Shown: positions 39,288-48,848, counted from the stretch's first letter. The stretch: DNA of 64,000 bases from Pseudomonas viciae (GCF_004786035.1 NZ_CP035088.1:1400001-1464000), one strand, 5' to 3'. Program-made: numbers and translations. Notes: generated by a model not told the origin, from the letters alone.

Positions 39288-40250
39288 TTAGTTCAAAATC
39301 ACCAGCGCCGGAAATTCCTGCAGGCGCGCGGAGGTGATGTGGGCCAGGGAGCGGACCACATCCAACGGCTGATCGAGGCGATAATTACCGGTCACTGCGA
39401 CATTGGCCAGTTGTTCATTGTTGTTGATGATCCAGCCGGGGTAGTAGCGCCGCAGCTCGGCCAGTACCTGGCTCAGTGGCCGATTCTCGAACACCAGCCG
39501 ACCCTGGACCCAGGCCAGGTCTGTATTGACATCGAGCCGGGCCGGACGGTCGAAGCCGTTGGGGCCGATGCGGATGCTTTCCCCGGCCGACAGCCGCACA
39601 TGGGTGTCGTTGCGGTTGGCGCGCAGGTCGACGTCGCCGCGCTGCACCTGGACCTGGGCCACGCCGTCGAGGTAGCGCACCGCAAATGTGGTGTCGCTGA
39701 CGCTGGCGGTGACCGGGCCGGCGTCAATTTCCAGCGGCAAGTTGCTATTGCCTGGCACGTCAAAGAGCGCCTCGCCCTTGTACAGCCGAGCCACGTGCCG
39801 CTGTTCGTTGAACGTACTGGAAAACGCCGAATCGGTGTTGAGCAGGACCTTGGAGCCGTCCTCCAATTGCAGGCGCTGGCGTTCACCGACCACGGTCAAG
39901 TGGTCGGCCTGGAAATGCAGGGGCAGGTCGCTGAAGTTGAACAGGCTCAGCAACAGCACGGCGGCGGTGGCCAGGGGTTTCCAGTGGGCGCGCAGGCGTG
40001 AGAGTGCCGTGATTTTCGGTTGAGCCTGGAGCTGCCGGGCGCTTTCAATCACTTGCGGGCCGTTCCAGATCGCCTGGGCCCGAGCGAACGCTTCGCCATG
40101 ACGCGGATCGGCCGCCAGCCAGGCCTGGAACTGTCGGGTCTGCTCCTCGCTGGGGCTGTCGAGCAGAATCAGCCAGTCCAGCGCCTGCTCCATGGCATGG
40201 GCGGTATCCTGCGCCGAAGCGAGCTCAGGGGAGCGGCGGTTGTCCGTCAC
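39288..40250 (-). CDS. FecR-family anti-sigma/sigma regulator
   Basis: A 320-residue protein. A cytoplasmic N-terminal DUF4880 segment (about 15-60, LDWLILLDSPSEEQTRQFQAWLAADPRHGEAF) binds the sigma factor. One membrane helix follows near 95-115 (ATAAVLLLSLFNFSDLPL), then the periplasmic FecR domain and a C-terminal domain that touches the receptor's STN domain. Start GTG 40250 with GAGGA upstream. It transmits the heme-bound state of the receptor to the sigma factor. Confidence 0.92.
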   Translation of the reverse strand: MTDNRRSPELASAQDTAHAMEQALDWLILLDSPSEEQTRQFQAWLAADPRHGEAFARAQAIWNGPQVIESARQLQAQPKITALSRLRAHWKPLATAAVLLLSLFNFSDLPLHFQADHLTVVGERQRLQLEDGSKVLLNTDSAFSSTFNEQRHVARLYKGEALFDVPGNSNLPLEIDAGPVTASVSDTTFAVRYLDGVAQVQVQRGDVDLRANRNDTHVRLSAGESIRIGPNGFDRPARLDVNTDLAWVQGRLVFENRPLSQVLAELRRYYPGWIINNNEQLANVAVTGNYRLDQPLDVVRSLAHITSARLQEFPALVILN

Positions 40251-40300
40251 AGTGGGTCCTCGGATTGAGCAAAATGGTAAACGTGTGCGCGGCTTGAAGT

Positions 40301-40825
40301 TTATAGCTTACCGCGGCCATTGCGTTCAGCCACTTCCACACAGATCGCCATGATCAACCTCAGTTCCTTTTGCACGGTGCTCAGTGACACGCCCAAGCGT
40401 TCGGCGATGTCCTGGTAACTGTGACCGTGCAGGCGGTTGAGAATGAAGATCTGTTGCTGACGCGGGCTCAGCGCTTGCAGGCTGACGTTGAGGCGCTCGA
40501 GCATCTGCTCGGCATGGGCGGCGTCCTCGGCACTGCTCTGGGGAGCGGCCACATTCTCGACGACCTCCAGCGGCACGTTGTCCAGCAGGGTCCGGGATTG
40601 GATACGCCGCGCACGCAAATGATCCAGCGCCAGGTTGCGGGCGGTCTGGAAGACGAAAGGTTCGAGATGCTCGACGGTGCGCTCACCCAGTGCGCGGGTG
40701 ACACGCAGGTAGGTTTCCTGAAGCAGGTCTTCGGCGGTGCTGGGGTTTTTGACCATTCGCTCGAGGGTGCGCAGCAGTGGCGTGCGCTGTGCGAGGAAGA
40801 GGTGATGAAAGTGCGATTGACTCAC
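40301..40825 (-). CDS. ECF sigma-70 factor of the heme-uptake locus
   Basis: A 174-residue iron-starvation type ECF sigma. Region 2 (about 10-75, PSTAEDLLQETYLRVTRAL) and region 4 (about 115-165, LSPRQQQIFILNRLHGHSYQDIAERLGVSLSTVQKEL) are clear. GTG start 40825, 21 bp downstream of a perfect Fur palindrome. It directs RNA polymerase to the receptor promoter when heme is present and iron is scarce. Confidence 0.92.
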   Translation of the reverse strand: MSQSHFHHLFLAQRTPLLRTLERMVKNPSTAEDLLQETYLRVTRALGERTVEHLEPFVFQTARNLALDHLRARRIQSRTLLDNVPLEVVENVAAPQSSAEDAAHAEQMLERLNVSLQALSPRQQQIFILNRLHGHSYQDIAERLGVSLSTVQKELRLIMAICVEVAERNGRGKL

Positions 40826-40845
40826 GGTAGGGCTCGATCCGGTTC

Positions 40846-40874
40846 GAGTAGATGATAATGCTTATCATCTACTC
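40846..40874. promoter_or_regulatory. Fur operator of the sigma-factor gene
   Basis: Perfect 13-bp arms GAGTAGATGATAA-TGC-TTATCATCTACTC. The core GATAATGCTTATC follows the Fur consensus closely. It sits right in front of the ECF sigma gene. Confidence 0.88.
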
Positions 40875-40905
40875 TGATGGTCAAGCCCTGATTTCCTGCC
40901 GGCCC

Positions 40906-40931
40906 CCTGTGGGAGCGAGCTTGCTCCCACA
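40906..40931. repeat. Single REP palindrome between gap and the heme locus
   Basis: CTGTGGGAGCGAGCTTGCTC followed by CCACA: a compact self-paired copy, just past the gap stop. Confidence 0.75.
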
Positions 40932-40957
40932 TTAGAGTCCGGCCAACCCCACGAGGA

Positions 40958-41959
40958 TTATTCGGCGTTACACAGCGCCAGACAGTTATCGAGCATGCGG
41001 TTGGAGAAGCCCCATTCGTTGTCATACCAGGCCAGGACCTTGAGCAGCTTGCCGCTGGCCTTGGTGTGGTTGGCGTCGAAGATCGACGACAGCGGGTTGT
41101 GGTTGAAATCACTGGAGACCAGCGGCAGGGTGTTGTAGCCGAGGATCTTCGAATGCTGGCTGGCATGGCGCAGCAGTTCGTTGACTTCTTCGGCTGACGC
41201 TTCGCGCTTGAGCTGCACGGTGAGGTCCACCAGGGAGACGTTGATCACCGGTACACGCACGGCCATGCCGGTCAGTTTGCCCGCCAGTTCCGGCAGCACC
41301 AGGCCCACCGCTTCAGCGGCGCCGGTCTTGCTCGGGATCATGTTCTGGGTGGCCGAACGGGCGCGATACGGGTCGCTGTGGTAGACGTCGGTCAGGTTCT
41401 GGTCATTGGTGTAGGCGTGGATGGTGGTCATCAGGCCACTTTCGATCCCCAGCTCGCGGTGCAGCACCTGGGCCACTGGGGCCAGGCAGTTGGTGGTGCA
41501 CGAGGCGTTGGAAATGATCTGGTGGGACTGGCGCAGAATGTCGTGGTTCACGCCATACACCACGGTGGCATCGGCACCCTTGGCCGGGGCCGAAATAATC
41601 ACCTTGCGCGCGCCGGCGCTGATATGGGCCGCGGCCTTGGAGCGGTCGGTGAACAGGCCGGTGCATTCGAACACGACGTCGATTTTTTCAGCGGCCCAAG
41701 GCAGTTCGGCCGGGTTGCGGATGGCACTGACCGAGATGCGGTCGCCATTGACCGTCAGGCTTTCGTGGTCATGCTGTACCTCGGCATCGAAGGTGCCGTG
41801 GACGGTGTCGAACTTGAGCAGATGAGCATTGATCGCACTGTCGCCCAGGTCGTTGATGGCGACGATCTGCAAGTCGCGACGATAGCCTTGGGTATACAGT
41901 GCTCGGAGGACGTTGCGGCCGATGCGGCCAAAACCATTGATTGCGATTCGAAGAGTCAT
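40958..41959 (-). CDS. gap: Glyceraldehyde-3-phosphate dehydrogenase, type I
   Basis: A 333-residue enzyme of normal length. The NAD motif NGFGRIGRN begins at residue 8, and the catalytic Cys154 is in [12 protein letters not shown]. It oxidises glyceraldehyde 3-phosphate with phosphate and NAD+. In Pseudomonas this copy sits divergent from edd and serves sugar catabolism after the Entner-Doudoroff split. Its leader carries a HexR-like box and, partly overlapping, an A-rich AACAACAA motif. Confidence 0.95.
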   Translation of the reverse strand: MTLRIAINGFGRIGRNVLRALYTQGYRRDLQIVAINDLGDSAINAHLLKFDTVHGTFDAEVQHDHESLTVNGDRISVSAIRNPAELPWAAEKIDVVFECTGLFTDRSKAAAHISAGARKVIISAPAKGADATVVYGVNHDILRQSHQIISNASCTTNCLAPVAQVLHRELGIESGLMTTIHAYTNDQNLTDVYHSDPYRARSATQNMIPSKTGAAEAVGLVLPELAGKLTGMAVRVPVINVSLVDLTVQLKREASAEEVNELLRHASQHSKILGYNTLPLVSSDFNHNPLSSIFDANHTKASGKLLKVLAWYDNEWGFSNRMLDNCLALCNAE

Positions 41960-41978
41960 TAACTGCGCCGCCGTCGAT

Positions 41979-41986
41979 TTGTTGTT
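41979..41986 (-). promoter_or_regulatory. AACAACAA motif in the gap leader
   Basis: A perfect AAYAAYAA on the minus strand 20 bp before gap. It overlaps the HexR box, so both readings need caution. Confidence 0.4.
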
Positions 41987-41996
41987 GGAATTACAA
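41982..41996. promoter_or_regulatory. HexR-type box near gap
   Basis: TTGT-TGGAATT-ACAA fits the Pseudomonas HexR pattern TTGT-N7/8-ACAA exactly, 23 bp before the gap start. Confidence 0.7.
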
Positions 41997-42043
41997 GATT
42001 ATTCGCATAAAAATAGAAAACAAGCCTTTTTAGTGGCAATATT

Positions 42044-42058
42044 TTGTTTTATCTACAA
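42044..42058. promoter_or_regulatory. HexR-type box near edd
   Basis: TTGT-TTTATCT-ACAA is a second exact match, on the edd side of the same 219-bp intergenic region. Confidence 0.7.
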
Positions 42059-42178
42059 CGAGTGACCTGGATCAACTGGTCCGAGTGGTCAAAAAACCGT
42101 CTGTCGCCCAACGCACATCGGGCTTTTGACCAGCATAGACAATCAGGTCGCCACACCCGTTAGCCTGGAGTTCTACAC

Positions 42179-44005
42179 ATGCATCCCCGCGTTCTTGAGG
42201 TCACCGAACGGCTTATCGCCCGCAGCCGCGCCACGCGTCAGGCTTACCTTGCATTGATCCGCGGTGCAGCCAGCGACGGTCCGACGCGCGGCAAGCTGCA
42301 ATGCGCCAACTTCGCCCACGGCGTAGCCGGTTGCGGCACCGAAGACAAGCATCACCTGCGGATGATGAACGCCGCCAACATCGCCATCGTGTCGTCCTAT
42401 AACGACATGCTCTCGGCCCACCAGCCCTACGAAACCTTCCCGGAACAGATCAAGAAAGCCTTGCGCGAGATCGGCTCGGTCGGCCAGTTTGCCGGCGGTA
42501 CGCCAGCGATGTGCGACGGCGTGACCCAGGGCGAGGCGGGGATGGAACTGAGCCTGCCGAGCCGCGAAGTGATCGCGTTGTCCACGGCAGTGGCGTTGTC
42601 CCACAACATGTTCGACGGCGCGCTGATGCTCGGTATCTGCGACAAGATCGTGCCGGGCCTGATGATGGGCGCGCTGCGCTTCGGTCACTTGCCCACGATC
42701 TTCGTACCCGGCGGGCCGATGGTCTCGGGCATTTCCAACAAGGAAAAGGCCGACGTGCGCCAGCGCTACGCCGAAGGCAAGGCGACCCGCGAGCAGCTGC
42801 TGGAATCGGAAATGAAGTCCTATCACAGCCCGGGCACTTGCACGTTCTACGGCACCGCCAACACCAACCAGTTGCTGATGGAAGTGATGGGCCTGCACTT
42901 GCCGGGCGCCTCGTTCGTCAACCCGAACACGCCACTGCGCGATGCGCTGACCCGTGAGGCGGCGTTCCAGGTCACGCGCCTGACCAAGCAGAGCGGCAAC
43001 TTCATGCCGATCGGTGAGATCGTCGATGAGCGCTCGCTGGTCAACTCCATCGTCGCACTGCACGCCACCGGTGGCTCGACCAACCACACCCTGCACATGC
43101 CGGCCATCGCCATGGCGGCAGGCATCCAACTGACCTGGCAGGACATGGCCGACCTCTCCGAGGTGGTGCCAACCCTGAGCCACGTCTACCCGAACGGCAA
43201 GGCTGACATCAACCACTTCCAGGCGGCGGGCGGCATGTCGTTCCTGATCCGTGAACTGCTGGAAGCCGGTTTGCTTCACGAAAACGTCAACACCGTGCTC
43301 GGTCACGGCTTGAGCCGCTACACCCAGGAACCGTTCCTGGAGGATGGCGAGTTGGTATGGCGCGACGGCCCGATCGAAAGCCTCGACGAAAACATCCTGC
43401 GTCCGGTGGCCCGCGCGTTCTCGCCTGAAGGCGGCTTGCGGGTGATGGAAGGCAACCTGGGCCGCGGGGTGATGAAGGTCTCCGCCGTGGCCCTGGAAAA
43501 CCAGGTCGTCGAAGCGCCTGCGATGGTGTTCCAGGATCAGCAGGATCTGGCCGATGCATTCAAGGCCGGCCTGCTGGAGAAGGATTTCGTCGCGGTGATG
43601 CGCTTCCAGGGGCCACGCTCCAACGGCATGCCGGAGCTGCACAAGATGACGCCGTTCCTCGGTGTATTGCAGGACCGTGGCTTCAAAGTGGCGTTGGTGA
43701 CCGACGGACGCATGTCCGGCGCATCGGGGAAAATCCCGGCGGCGATTCACGTCAGCCCCGAAGCTTATGTCGGCGGCGCGTTGGCCCGAGTGCAGGAGGG
43801 CGATATCATCCGCGTCGATGGCGTCAAAGGCACCTTGGAGTTGAAGGTGGACGCCGAGGAATTCGCCGCGCGCACACCGGCCAAAGGCCTGTTGGGCAAC
43901 AACATCGGCACCGGTCGCGAGCTGTTCGGTTTCATGCGCATGGCCTTCAGCTCGGCAGAGCAGGGCGCCAGCGCCTTCACTTCTGCCCTGGAGACGCTTA
44001 ATTGA
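42179..44005 (+). CDS. edd: 6-Phosphogluconate dehydratase Edd
   Basis: A 608-residue enzyme of the IlvD/Edd family. Iron-sulfur cysteines are expected in the segments [21 protein letters not shown] and [13 protein letters not shown]. It dehydrates 6-phosphogluconate to KDPG, the first committed step of the Entner-Doudoroff pathway. The start is ATG 42179. glk follows with overlapping codons (TTGA at 44002-44005). Divergent from gap; HexR-like boxes lie between. Confidence 0.96.
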   Translation: MHPRVLEVTERLIARSRATRQAYLALIRGAASDGPTRGKLQCANFAHGVAGCGTEDKHHLRMMNAANIAIVSSYNDMLSAHQPYETFPEQIKKALREIGSVGQFAGGTPAMCDGVTQGEAGMELSLPSREVIALSTAVALSHNMFDGALMLGICDKIVPGLMMGALRFGHLPTIFVPGGPMVSGISNKEKADVRQRYAEGKATREQLLESEMKSYHSPGTCTFYGTANTNQLLMEVMGLHLPGASFVNPNTPLRDALTREAAFQVTRLTKQSGNFMPIGEIVDERSLVNSIVALHATGGSTNHTLHMPAIAMAAGIQLTWQDMADLSEVVPTLSHVYPNGKADINHFQAAGGMSFLIRELLEAGLLHENVNTVLGHGLSRYTQEPFLEDGELVWRDGPIESLDENILRPVARAFSPEGGLRVMEGNLGRGVMKVSAVALENQVVEAPAMVFQDQQDLADAFKAGLLEKDFVAVMRFQGPRSNGMPELHKMTPFLGVLQDRGFKVALVTDGRMSGASGKIPAAIHVSPEAYVGGALARVQEGDIIRVDGVKGTLELKVDAEEFAARTPAKGLLGNNIGTGRELFGFMRMAFSSAEQGASAFTSALETLN

Positions 44006-44961
44006 AACTGGCTTTGGTCGGTGACATCGGTGGGACCAACGCGCGTTTCGCGTTGTGGAAGAACCACAACCTGGAAAACATCCAGGTGCTGGCGACCGCG
44101 GATTACGCCTGCCCGGAAGATGCCATCAAGGTTTACCTCAGTGGCATGGGCATGGCGCCGGGCGCGATCGGTTCGGTGTGCCTGTCGGTGGCAGGGCCGG
44201 TGAGCGGCGATGAATTTCGTTTCACCAACAATCACTGGCGTCTGAGCAATCTGGCGTTTTGCAAGACCCTGGAGGTGGAGAAGCTGCTGCTGGTCAATGA
44301 CTTCTCGGCCATGGCCCTGGGCATGACCCGTTTGCGCCCTGATGAATACCGGGTTGTCTGCGAAGGCACCCCGGAGCCAAGGCGTCCGGCGGTGGTGATC
44401 GGCCCGGGCACCGGGTTGGGCGTCGGTACGCTGCTGGATTTGGGTGACGGGCGTTTCGCGGCGTTGCCGGGGGAGGGCGGTCATGTCGACCTGCCGATGA
44501 GCAGCCCACGGGAAACCCAGCTCTGGCAACACATTTACAACGAGATCGGTCACGTCAGCGCCGAAACGGCCCTGAGCGGCAGCGGCTTGCCTCGGGTGTA
44601 CCGGGCCATCTGCGCGGTGGACGGCCATACGCCGGTGCTCGACACTCCTGAGTCCATCACCGCTGCGGGCCTGGCCGGCGACCCCATTGCCCTGGAAGTG
44701 CTTGAGCAGTTCTGCTGTTGGCTGGGGCGCGTGGCCGGTAACAATGTGTTGACGCTCGGTGGCCGCGGCGGTGTCTACATCGTCGGCGGAGTGGTCCCGC
44801 GTTTCGCCGACTTCTTCCTGGAAAGCGGTTTCGCCCGTTGTTTCGCCGACAAGGGCTGCATGAGCGATTACTTCAAGGGCATCCCGGTCTGGCTGGTGAC
44901 CGCGCCGTACTCCGGGCTGATGGGCGCGGGTGTGGCGTTGGAGCAATCGACTCCAGTTTGA
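44002..44961 (+). CDS. glk: Glucokinase
   Basis: A 319-residue ROK-unrelated GlcK/hexokinase-fold enzyme. The phosphate-1 motif [12 protein letters not shown] starts at residue 8 and [12 protein letters not shown] is the adenosine-side loop. It phosphorylates cytoplasmic glucose with ATP. The start is a TTG at 44002, overlapping the edd stop codon; GGAG lies eight bases upstream and no other start fits the conserved N-terminus. The C-terminal end is followed by a REP pair. Confidence 0.94.
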   Translation: MKLALVGDIGGTNARFALWKNHNLENIQVLATADYACPEDAIKVYLSGMGMAPGAIGSVCLSVAGPVSGDEFRFTNNHWRLSNLAFCKTLEVEKLLLVNDFSAMALGMTRLRPDEYRVVCEGTPEPRRPAVVIGPGTGLGVGTLLDLGDGRFAALPGEGGHVDLPMSSPRETQLWQHIYNEIGHVSAETALSGSGLPRVYRAICAVDGHTPVLDTPESITAAGLAGDPIALEVLEQFCCWLGRVAGNNVLTLGGRGGVYIVGGVVPRFADFFLESGFARCFADKGCMSDYFKGIPVWLVTAPYSGLMGAGVALEQSTPV

Positions 44962-44970
44962 AATGTGATC

Positions 44971-45065
44971 CCCTGTGGGAGCGAGCTTGCTCGCGATGAA
45001 GGAGTGTCAGTCGCCATTGATGTTGACTGATACACCGCTATCGCGAGCAAGCTCGCTCCCACAGG
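44971..45065. repeat. Inverted REP pair between glk and gltR
   Basis: CCTGTGGGAGCGAGCTTGCT and inverted AGCAAGCTCGCTCCCACAGG frame about 45 bp. Confidence 0.88.
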
Positions 45066-45119
45066 TGTTTGTAGTGTGTTTGCAGTCCTCATCCATCAGG
45101 CATAATCCGCCCCAATCCA

Positions 45120-45127
45120 AACAACAA
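45120..45127 (+). promoter_or_regulatory. AACAACAA motif in the gltR leader
   Basis: A perfect AAYAAYAA 11 bases before the GTG start, beside the AGGACGAGG ribosome region. Confidence 0.55.
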
Positions 45128-45138
45128 GGACGAGGCTC

Positions 45139-45870
45139 GTGAGTTCAGTGAACAAATCGATTTTGTTGGTCGACGACGACCAGGAGATTCGCGAACTGCT
45201 GGACACTTACCTCAGTCGCGCGGGTTTTCAGGTGCGCACCACGCCCGATGGCGCCGGCTTTCGCCAGGCGTTGAACGAGGCACCGAGCGACCTGGTGATC
45301 CTCGACGTGATGCTGCCGGATGAAGATGGCTTCAGCCTTTGTCGCTGGGTTCGCCAGCACCCGCGCCAGGCCCATGTCCCGATCATCATGCTCACCGCCA
45401 GTTCCGACGAGGCCGACCGGGTTATCGGCCTTGAGCTGGGCGCCGATGATTACCTGGGCAAACCCTTCAGTCCCCGCGAGTTGCAGGCGCGTATCAAGGC
45501 CCTGCTGCGGCGGGCGCAGTTCGGCCAGGAACGCTCCGGCGGCGAGGTGTTGGCCTTCGACGAGTGGCGGCTGGACATGGTCAGCCATCGGCTGTTCCAT
45601 ACCGACGGTGAGGAGGTGATTCTCTCCGGTGCCGATTTCGCCTTGCTCAAGCTGTTTCTCGACCATCCCCAGGAAATCCTCGACCGCGACACCATCGGCA
45701 ATGCGACCCGTGGTCGTGATCTGATGCCCCTGGACCGGATCGTCGACATGGCGGTCAGTCGCCTGCGCCAGCGCTTGCGTGACACCGATAAACCGCCACG
45801 GCTGATCCGCACAGTGCGCGGCAGCGGTTATCAACTGGCGGCCAGTGTGGTTGCCAGCAATGGTCATTGA
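45139..45870 (+). CDS. gltR: Two-component response regulator GltR (OmpR family)
   Basis: A 243-residue regulator. The receiver domain (1-125) has the acidic cluster DDDQE at 12-16, the phosphate-accepting Asp56 (VILDVMLPDEDG) and Lys108 (LGKPF). The C-terminal OmpR winged helix (about 145-235) reads DRIVDMAVSRLRQRLRD...RTVRGSGYQL. It activates glucose transport genes when GtrS is stimulated. Start GTG 45139. It overlaps the sensor gene by 11 bp. Confidence 0.93.
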   Translation: MSSVNKSILLVDDDQEIRELLDTYLSRAGFQVRTTPDGAGFRQALNEAPSDLVILDVMLPDEDGFSLCRWVRQHPRQAHVPIIMLTASSDEADRVIGLELGADDYLGKPFSPRELQARIKALLRRAQFGQERSGGEVLAFDEWRLDMVSHRLFHTDGEEVILSGADFALLKLFLDHPQEILDRDTIGNATRGRDLMPLDRIVDMAVSRLRQRLRDTDKPPRLIRTVRGSGYQLAASVVASNGH

Positions 45871-47329
45871 TTGGGTCAAGAAAGTCGCCCGACGGGTGCC
45901 GGTGCCGCGCTCGTTACTGGGACGGATGTTGTTACTGACCTTGCTGGTGGTGTTGTTCGCCCAGACCCTGTCCAGCGTCATCTGGGTCTCGCAATTGCGC
46001 GCCACCCAGCTCGAGGGGTTGGTCACCAGTGCCCGTAGCCTGGCCCATTCGATGACTGCCAGCGTCAGCTATTTGCGTTCGTTGCCGGTGGCTTACCGGC
46101 CGTTGGTGCTGGATCAACTGCGCAGCATGGGCGGTACGCGGTTTGTCGTGACCCTCAACGATAAGCCCCTGGACATGGACGTGCTGCCGGTCACACCGCG
46201 CAAACTGGCGGTGCTCAAGGCGGTGGACGATGTACTGCGCCGGTCCCTGGGCAATAGCGCCGACATCGCGGTCAATTTTGTCAGCCCCGACGACCTGCGG
46301 ATATTCAACGCCGGGCTCAAGCTCGACGAGCTGCCCCGCTCATGGGCCCACTACGCGCTGACCCTTGAACCGGTGAACCCGCCGGTGCTGGTCACGCAAA
46401 TCCAGATGGCACCGGGCGAATGGCTGTACATCGCCTCACTGCTTCCCGAGCCCTATACCAGCCTCGAAGAACAGGACCTGCCCAAGCAACAGGTCGGCTT
46501 CATCTTGCTCACCAGTAGCTTGTTGTTGCTGTTCATCGGCTTGCTGGTGCACTGGCAGAGCCGGCCCCTCAAGCGTTTGGCCCGGGCGGCGCGGGACATG
46601 TCCCTGGGCGCCGAAGTGGAACCGGTGGCCGAGGGCGGCGGCAGCGAAGTGGTGGAGGTGGGCCGTGCATTCAACGCCATGCGCGAACGCATCAGCCGTT
46701 ACCTGACCGAACGTAGCCAATTGTTCAGCGCGATTTCCCACGACTTGCGCACACCGATCACTCGGCTGCGCTTGCGCGTCGAGCTGTTGGAAGACGAAAA
46801 CCTGCAAGCCAAGTTCGGCCGCGACCTGGACGAGCTGGAGTTGCTGGTCAAAGGCGCGTTGCAATGCGTCAAGGACACCGATATCCACGAAAACATCGAG
46901 CCGGTGGACCTCAATCATGTGCTCGATTGTCTCGTCGAACCCTACCTGGCGCCCAACGGCAACGGCCGGGTGACCCAGGATGGCCGGGCGCTGGCGCCGT
47001 ATTCCGGCAAGCCGCTGGCCCTCAAGCGCTGCATCGGCAACCTGATCGACAACGCCTTGAAGTACGGGCAGAACGCCCACCTGCACATCGACGACGATGA
47101 AACCGCGTTCATCCTGCACGTCGACGATGAAGGCCCGGGCGTGCCGGAACAACGCCTGGAGCAAGTTTTCGAGCCGCACTTTCGCCTGGCCGGGCAACAG
47201 CAGGGCTATGGCCTGGGCCTGGGCATCGCCCGCAACATCGCCCATAGCCATGGGGGCGAAGTGAGCCTGCAGAACCTGCGCGAGGGTGGGTTGCGGGTGA
47301 CGTTGCAGTTGCCTCGCAGTGTGGATTGA
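45860..47329 (+). CDS. gtrS: Sensor histidine kinase GtrS (GltS)
   Basis: A 489-residue membrane kinase from ATG 45860. Membrane helices at about 22-44 and 213-231 flank a periplasmic sensor domain. HAMP (about 232-285), HisKA with phosphorylated His294 (FSAISHDLRTPITRLR) and HATPase (NLIDNALKYG, DDEGPGVPEQ, GYGLGLGIARNIA) follow. In P. aeruginosa the orthologue senses 2-ketogluconate/6-phosphogluconate to control glucose uptake. A GTG at 45845 is an alternative start. Confidence 0.92.
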   Translation: MVIDWVKKVARRVPVPRSLLGRMLLLTLLVVLFAQTLSSVIWVSQLRATQLEGLVTSARSLAHSMTASVSYLRSLPVAYRPLVLDQLRSMGGTRFVVTLNDKPLDMDVLPVTPRKLAVLKAVDDVLRRSLGNSADIAVNFVSPDDLRIFNAGLKLDELPRSWAHYALTLEPVNPPVLVTQIQMAPGEWLYIASLLPEPYTSLEEQDLPKQQVGFILLTSSLLLLFIGLLVHWQSRPLKRLARAARDMSLGAEVEPVAEGGGSEVVEVGRAFNAMRERISRYLTERSQLFSAISHDLRTPITRLRLRVELLEDENLQAKFGRDLDELELLVKGALQCVKDTDIHENIEPVDLNHVLDCLVEPYLAPNGNGRVTQDGRALAPYSGKPLALKRCIGNLIDNALKYGQNAHLHIDDDETAFILHVDDEGPGVPEQRLEQVFEPHFRLAGQQQGYGLGLGIARNIAHSHGGEVSLQNLREGGLRVTLQLPRSVD

Positions 47330-47348
47330 TTAGACCGCGTTATCGTTC

Positions 47349-47442
47349 TTCGCGAGCAAGCTCGCTCCCACAGGGGGCGGTGGTGGACACAATAGTTGTG
47401 TACGCCCTGGCGCTCAATGTGGGAGCGAGCTTACTCGCGACA
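47349..47442. repeat. Inverted REP pair after gtrS
   Basis: TTCGCGAGCAAGCTCGCTCC and inverted GGGAGCGAGCTTACTCGCGA, about 50 bp apart. Confidence 0.87.
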
Positions 47443-47471
47443 GTGGCAGTGGCTTCAACATCTCGCTCAGC

Positions 47472-47497
47472 GTTATGTCACAACTCGGTGACATAAC
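47472..47497. promoter_or_regulatory. Perfect inverted repeat GTTATGTCAC-N6-GTGACATAAC
   Basis: 10-bp arms without mismatch, just upstream of the conserved promoter block of the epimerase gene. Probably an activator operator, with GltR the obvious candidate. Confidence 0.65.
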
Positions 47498-47541
47498 TCG
47501 CCCCTTTCGTTACCTGCCCTCCGTCATCCCTTGTTTAGACT
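47488..47541 (+). promoter_or_regulatory. Glucose-island promoter block, copy 1
   Basis: GTGACAT-N11-TTCGTTACCTGC-N18-TAGACT, where TAGACT is the likely -10 and no good -35 exists. Spacing and conserved words are the same as in copy 2 (48842-48895) before gtsA. Confidence 0.65.
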
Positions 47542-47552
47542 CCCTGCGTCAA

Positions 47553-47560
47553 AACAACAA
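47553..47560 (+). promoter_or_regulatory. AACAACAA motif before the epimerase gene
   Basis: Directly before AAAAAGG, the ribosome-binding stretch of the gene starting at 47575. Confidence 0.55.
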
Positions 47561-47574
47561 AAAAGGTACCGCCG

Positions 47575-48834
47575 ATGGACACCTTTCAACCGGCCTTCAG
47601 CAGTTGGCTGAATGCCCCTGCCCACCAGCAATGGCTCGCCGCCGAAGGCTTGCGACTGCTGGCGTTCGCCAAGGCCTCGAAGCTGCCGGACGGCTTTGGC
47701 AACCTGGACGACCAAGGCCGCCTGCCGCTCGATGCCCGGGCCGAAACCATGAACACCGCGCGCATGACCCACAGCTTCGCCATGGCCCACATCCAGGGCC
47801 TGCCGGGTTTCGCCGAACTGGTGGACCACGGTGTCCAGGCCCTCAGCGGCCCTTTGCGCGACGCCGAACACGGTGGCTGGTTTGCCTCGGCGCAACCCGA
47901 GGAAGACGCCACTGGCAAAGCCGCCTACCTGCATGCATTCGTAGCCCTGGCCGCGAGTTCCGCAGTGGTGGCCCAGCGTCCCGGCGCCCAGGCGTTGCTG
48001 GACGAAGCGGTGCGGATCATCGACACACATTTCTGGAGCGAAGAGGAGGGCGCCCTGCGCGAGTCCTTCAACCGTGACTGGAGCGTCGAGGAGGCCTATC
48101 GCGGCGCCAACAGCAATATGCACGCCACCGAAGCCTTCCTGGCCCTGGCCGATGCCACCGACGATCCTCGCTGGCTGGCCCGTGCCCTGCACATCGTCGA
48201 ACGGGTCATCCATGGCCATGCCGCCGCCAACGACTACCTGGTGGTGGAGCATTTCGATCGCCAGTGGCAGCCGTTGCGTGAGTACAACCAGGACAATCCC
48301 GCCGATGGTTTCCGCCCCTACGGCACCACCCCCGGGCATGGTTTCGAGTGGGCGCGCCTGCTGCTGCATCTCGAAGCGGCACGGGTGCAGATCGGCATGC
48401 TGACCCCCGGCTGGCTGGCCCAGGATGCGCAAAAGCTCTTCGACCAGAACTGCCGCCATGGCTGGGACGTCGATGGCGCGCCGGGCATCGTCTACACCCT
48501 GGACTGGGACAACCGCGCCGTGGTTCGCCATCGCCTGCATTGGGTTCACGCTGAAGCGGCGGCGGCTGCCAGTGCCTTGCTCAAGCGCACCGACGAGGCA
48601 AAATACGAAGCCTGGTATCGGCGCTTCTGGGAGTTCTGTGACAAACACTTCATCGACCGCTGCAACGGCAGCTGGCATCACGAACTCGACCCGCAAAACC
48701 GCCCCAGCGCCGACATCTGGCCGGGCAAGCCGGACCTCTATCACGCCTGGCAAGCGGTGTTGATTCCGCGCCTGCCCCTGGCACCCAGCATGGCTACGGC
48801 CCTGGCGAAAATGTCCAGTCCTGCGCCTGTGTAA
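47575..48834 (+). CDS. AGE-family sugar epimerase/isomerase
   Basis: A 419-residue (alpha/alpha)6-barrel protein of the N-acylglucosamine 2-epimerase family. Catalytic-type segments are RMTHSFAMAH (about 62-71), the HATEAFLAL helix, GHGFEWARLLLHL and the C-terminal SWHHELD. Bacterial members include mannose isomerase, cellobiose epimerase and GlcNAc epimerase. Inside a glucose-uptake island, interconversion of free hexoses such as mannose and fructose is the best guess. Soluble. It has its own GltR-type promoter block and lies 116 bp before gtsA. Confidence 0.85.
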   Translation: MDTFQPAFSSWLNAPAHQQWLAAEGLRLLAFAKASKLPDGFGNLDDQGRLPLDARAETMNTARMTHSFAMAHIQGLPGFAELVDHGVQALSGPLRDAEHGGWFASAQPEEDATGKAAYLHAFVALAASSAVVAQRPGAQALLDEAVRIIDTHFWSEEEGALRESFNRDWSVEEAYRGANSNMHATEAFLALADATDDPRWLARALHIVERVIHGHAAANDYLVVEHFDRQWQPLREYNQDNPADGFRPYGTTPGHGFEWARLLLHLEAARVQIGMLTPGWLAQDAQKLFDQNCRHGWDVDGAPGIVYTLDWDNRAVVRHRLHWVHAEAAAAASALLKRTDEAKYEAWYRRFWEFCDKHFIDRCNGSWHHELDPQNRPSADIWPGKPDLYHAWQAVLIPRLPLAPSMATALAKMSSPAPV

Positions 48835-48836
48835 CC

Positions 48837-48848
48837 ATGTCGTGACAT
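48837..48848. promoter_or_regulatory. ATGTC-GT-GACAT palindrome upstream of gtsA
   Basis: The right half GTGACAT is shared, at the same distance to the downstream motif, with the longer inverted repeat at 47472-47497. Confidence 0.55.

Noticed and set aside
42173..43750. A 525-codon open frame on the minus strand
   Set aside because: Antisense to edd, which has full-length family homology. The mirror product is His/Arg/Gln-rich and has no domain.
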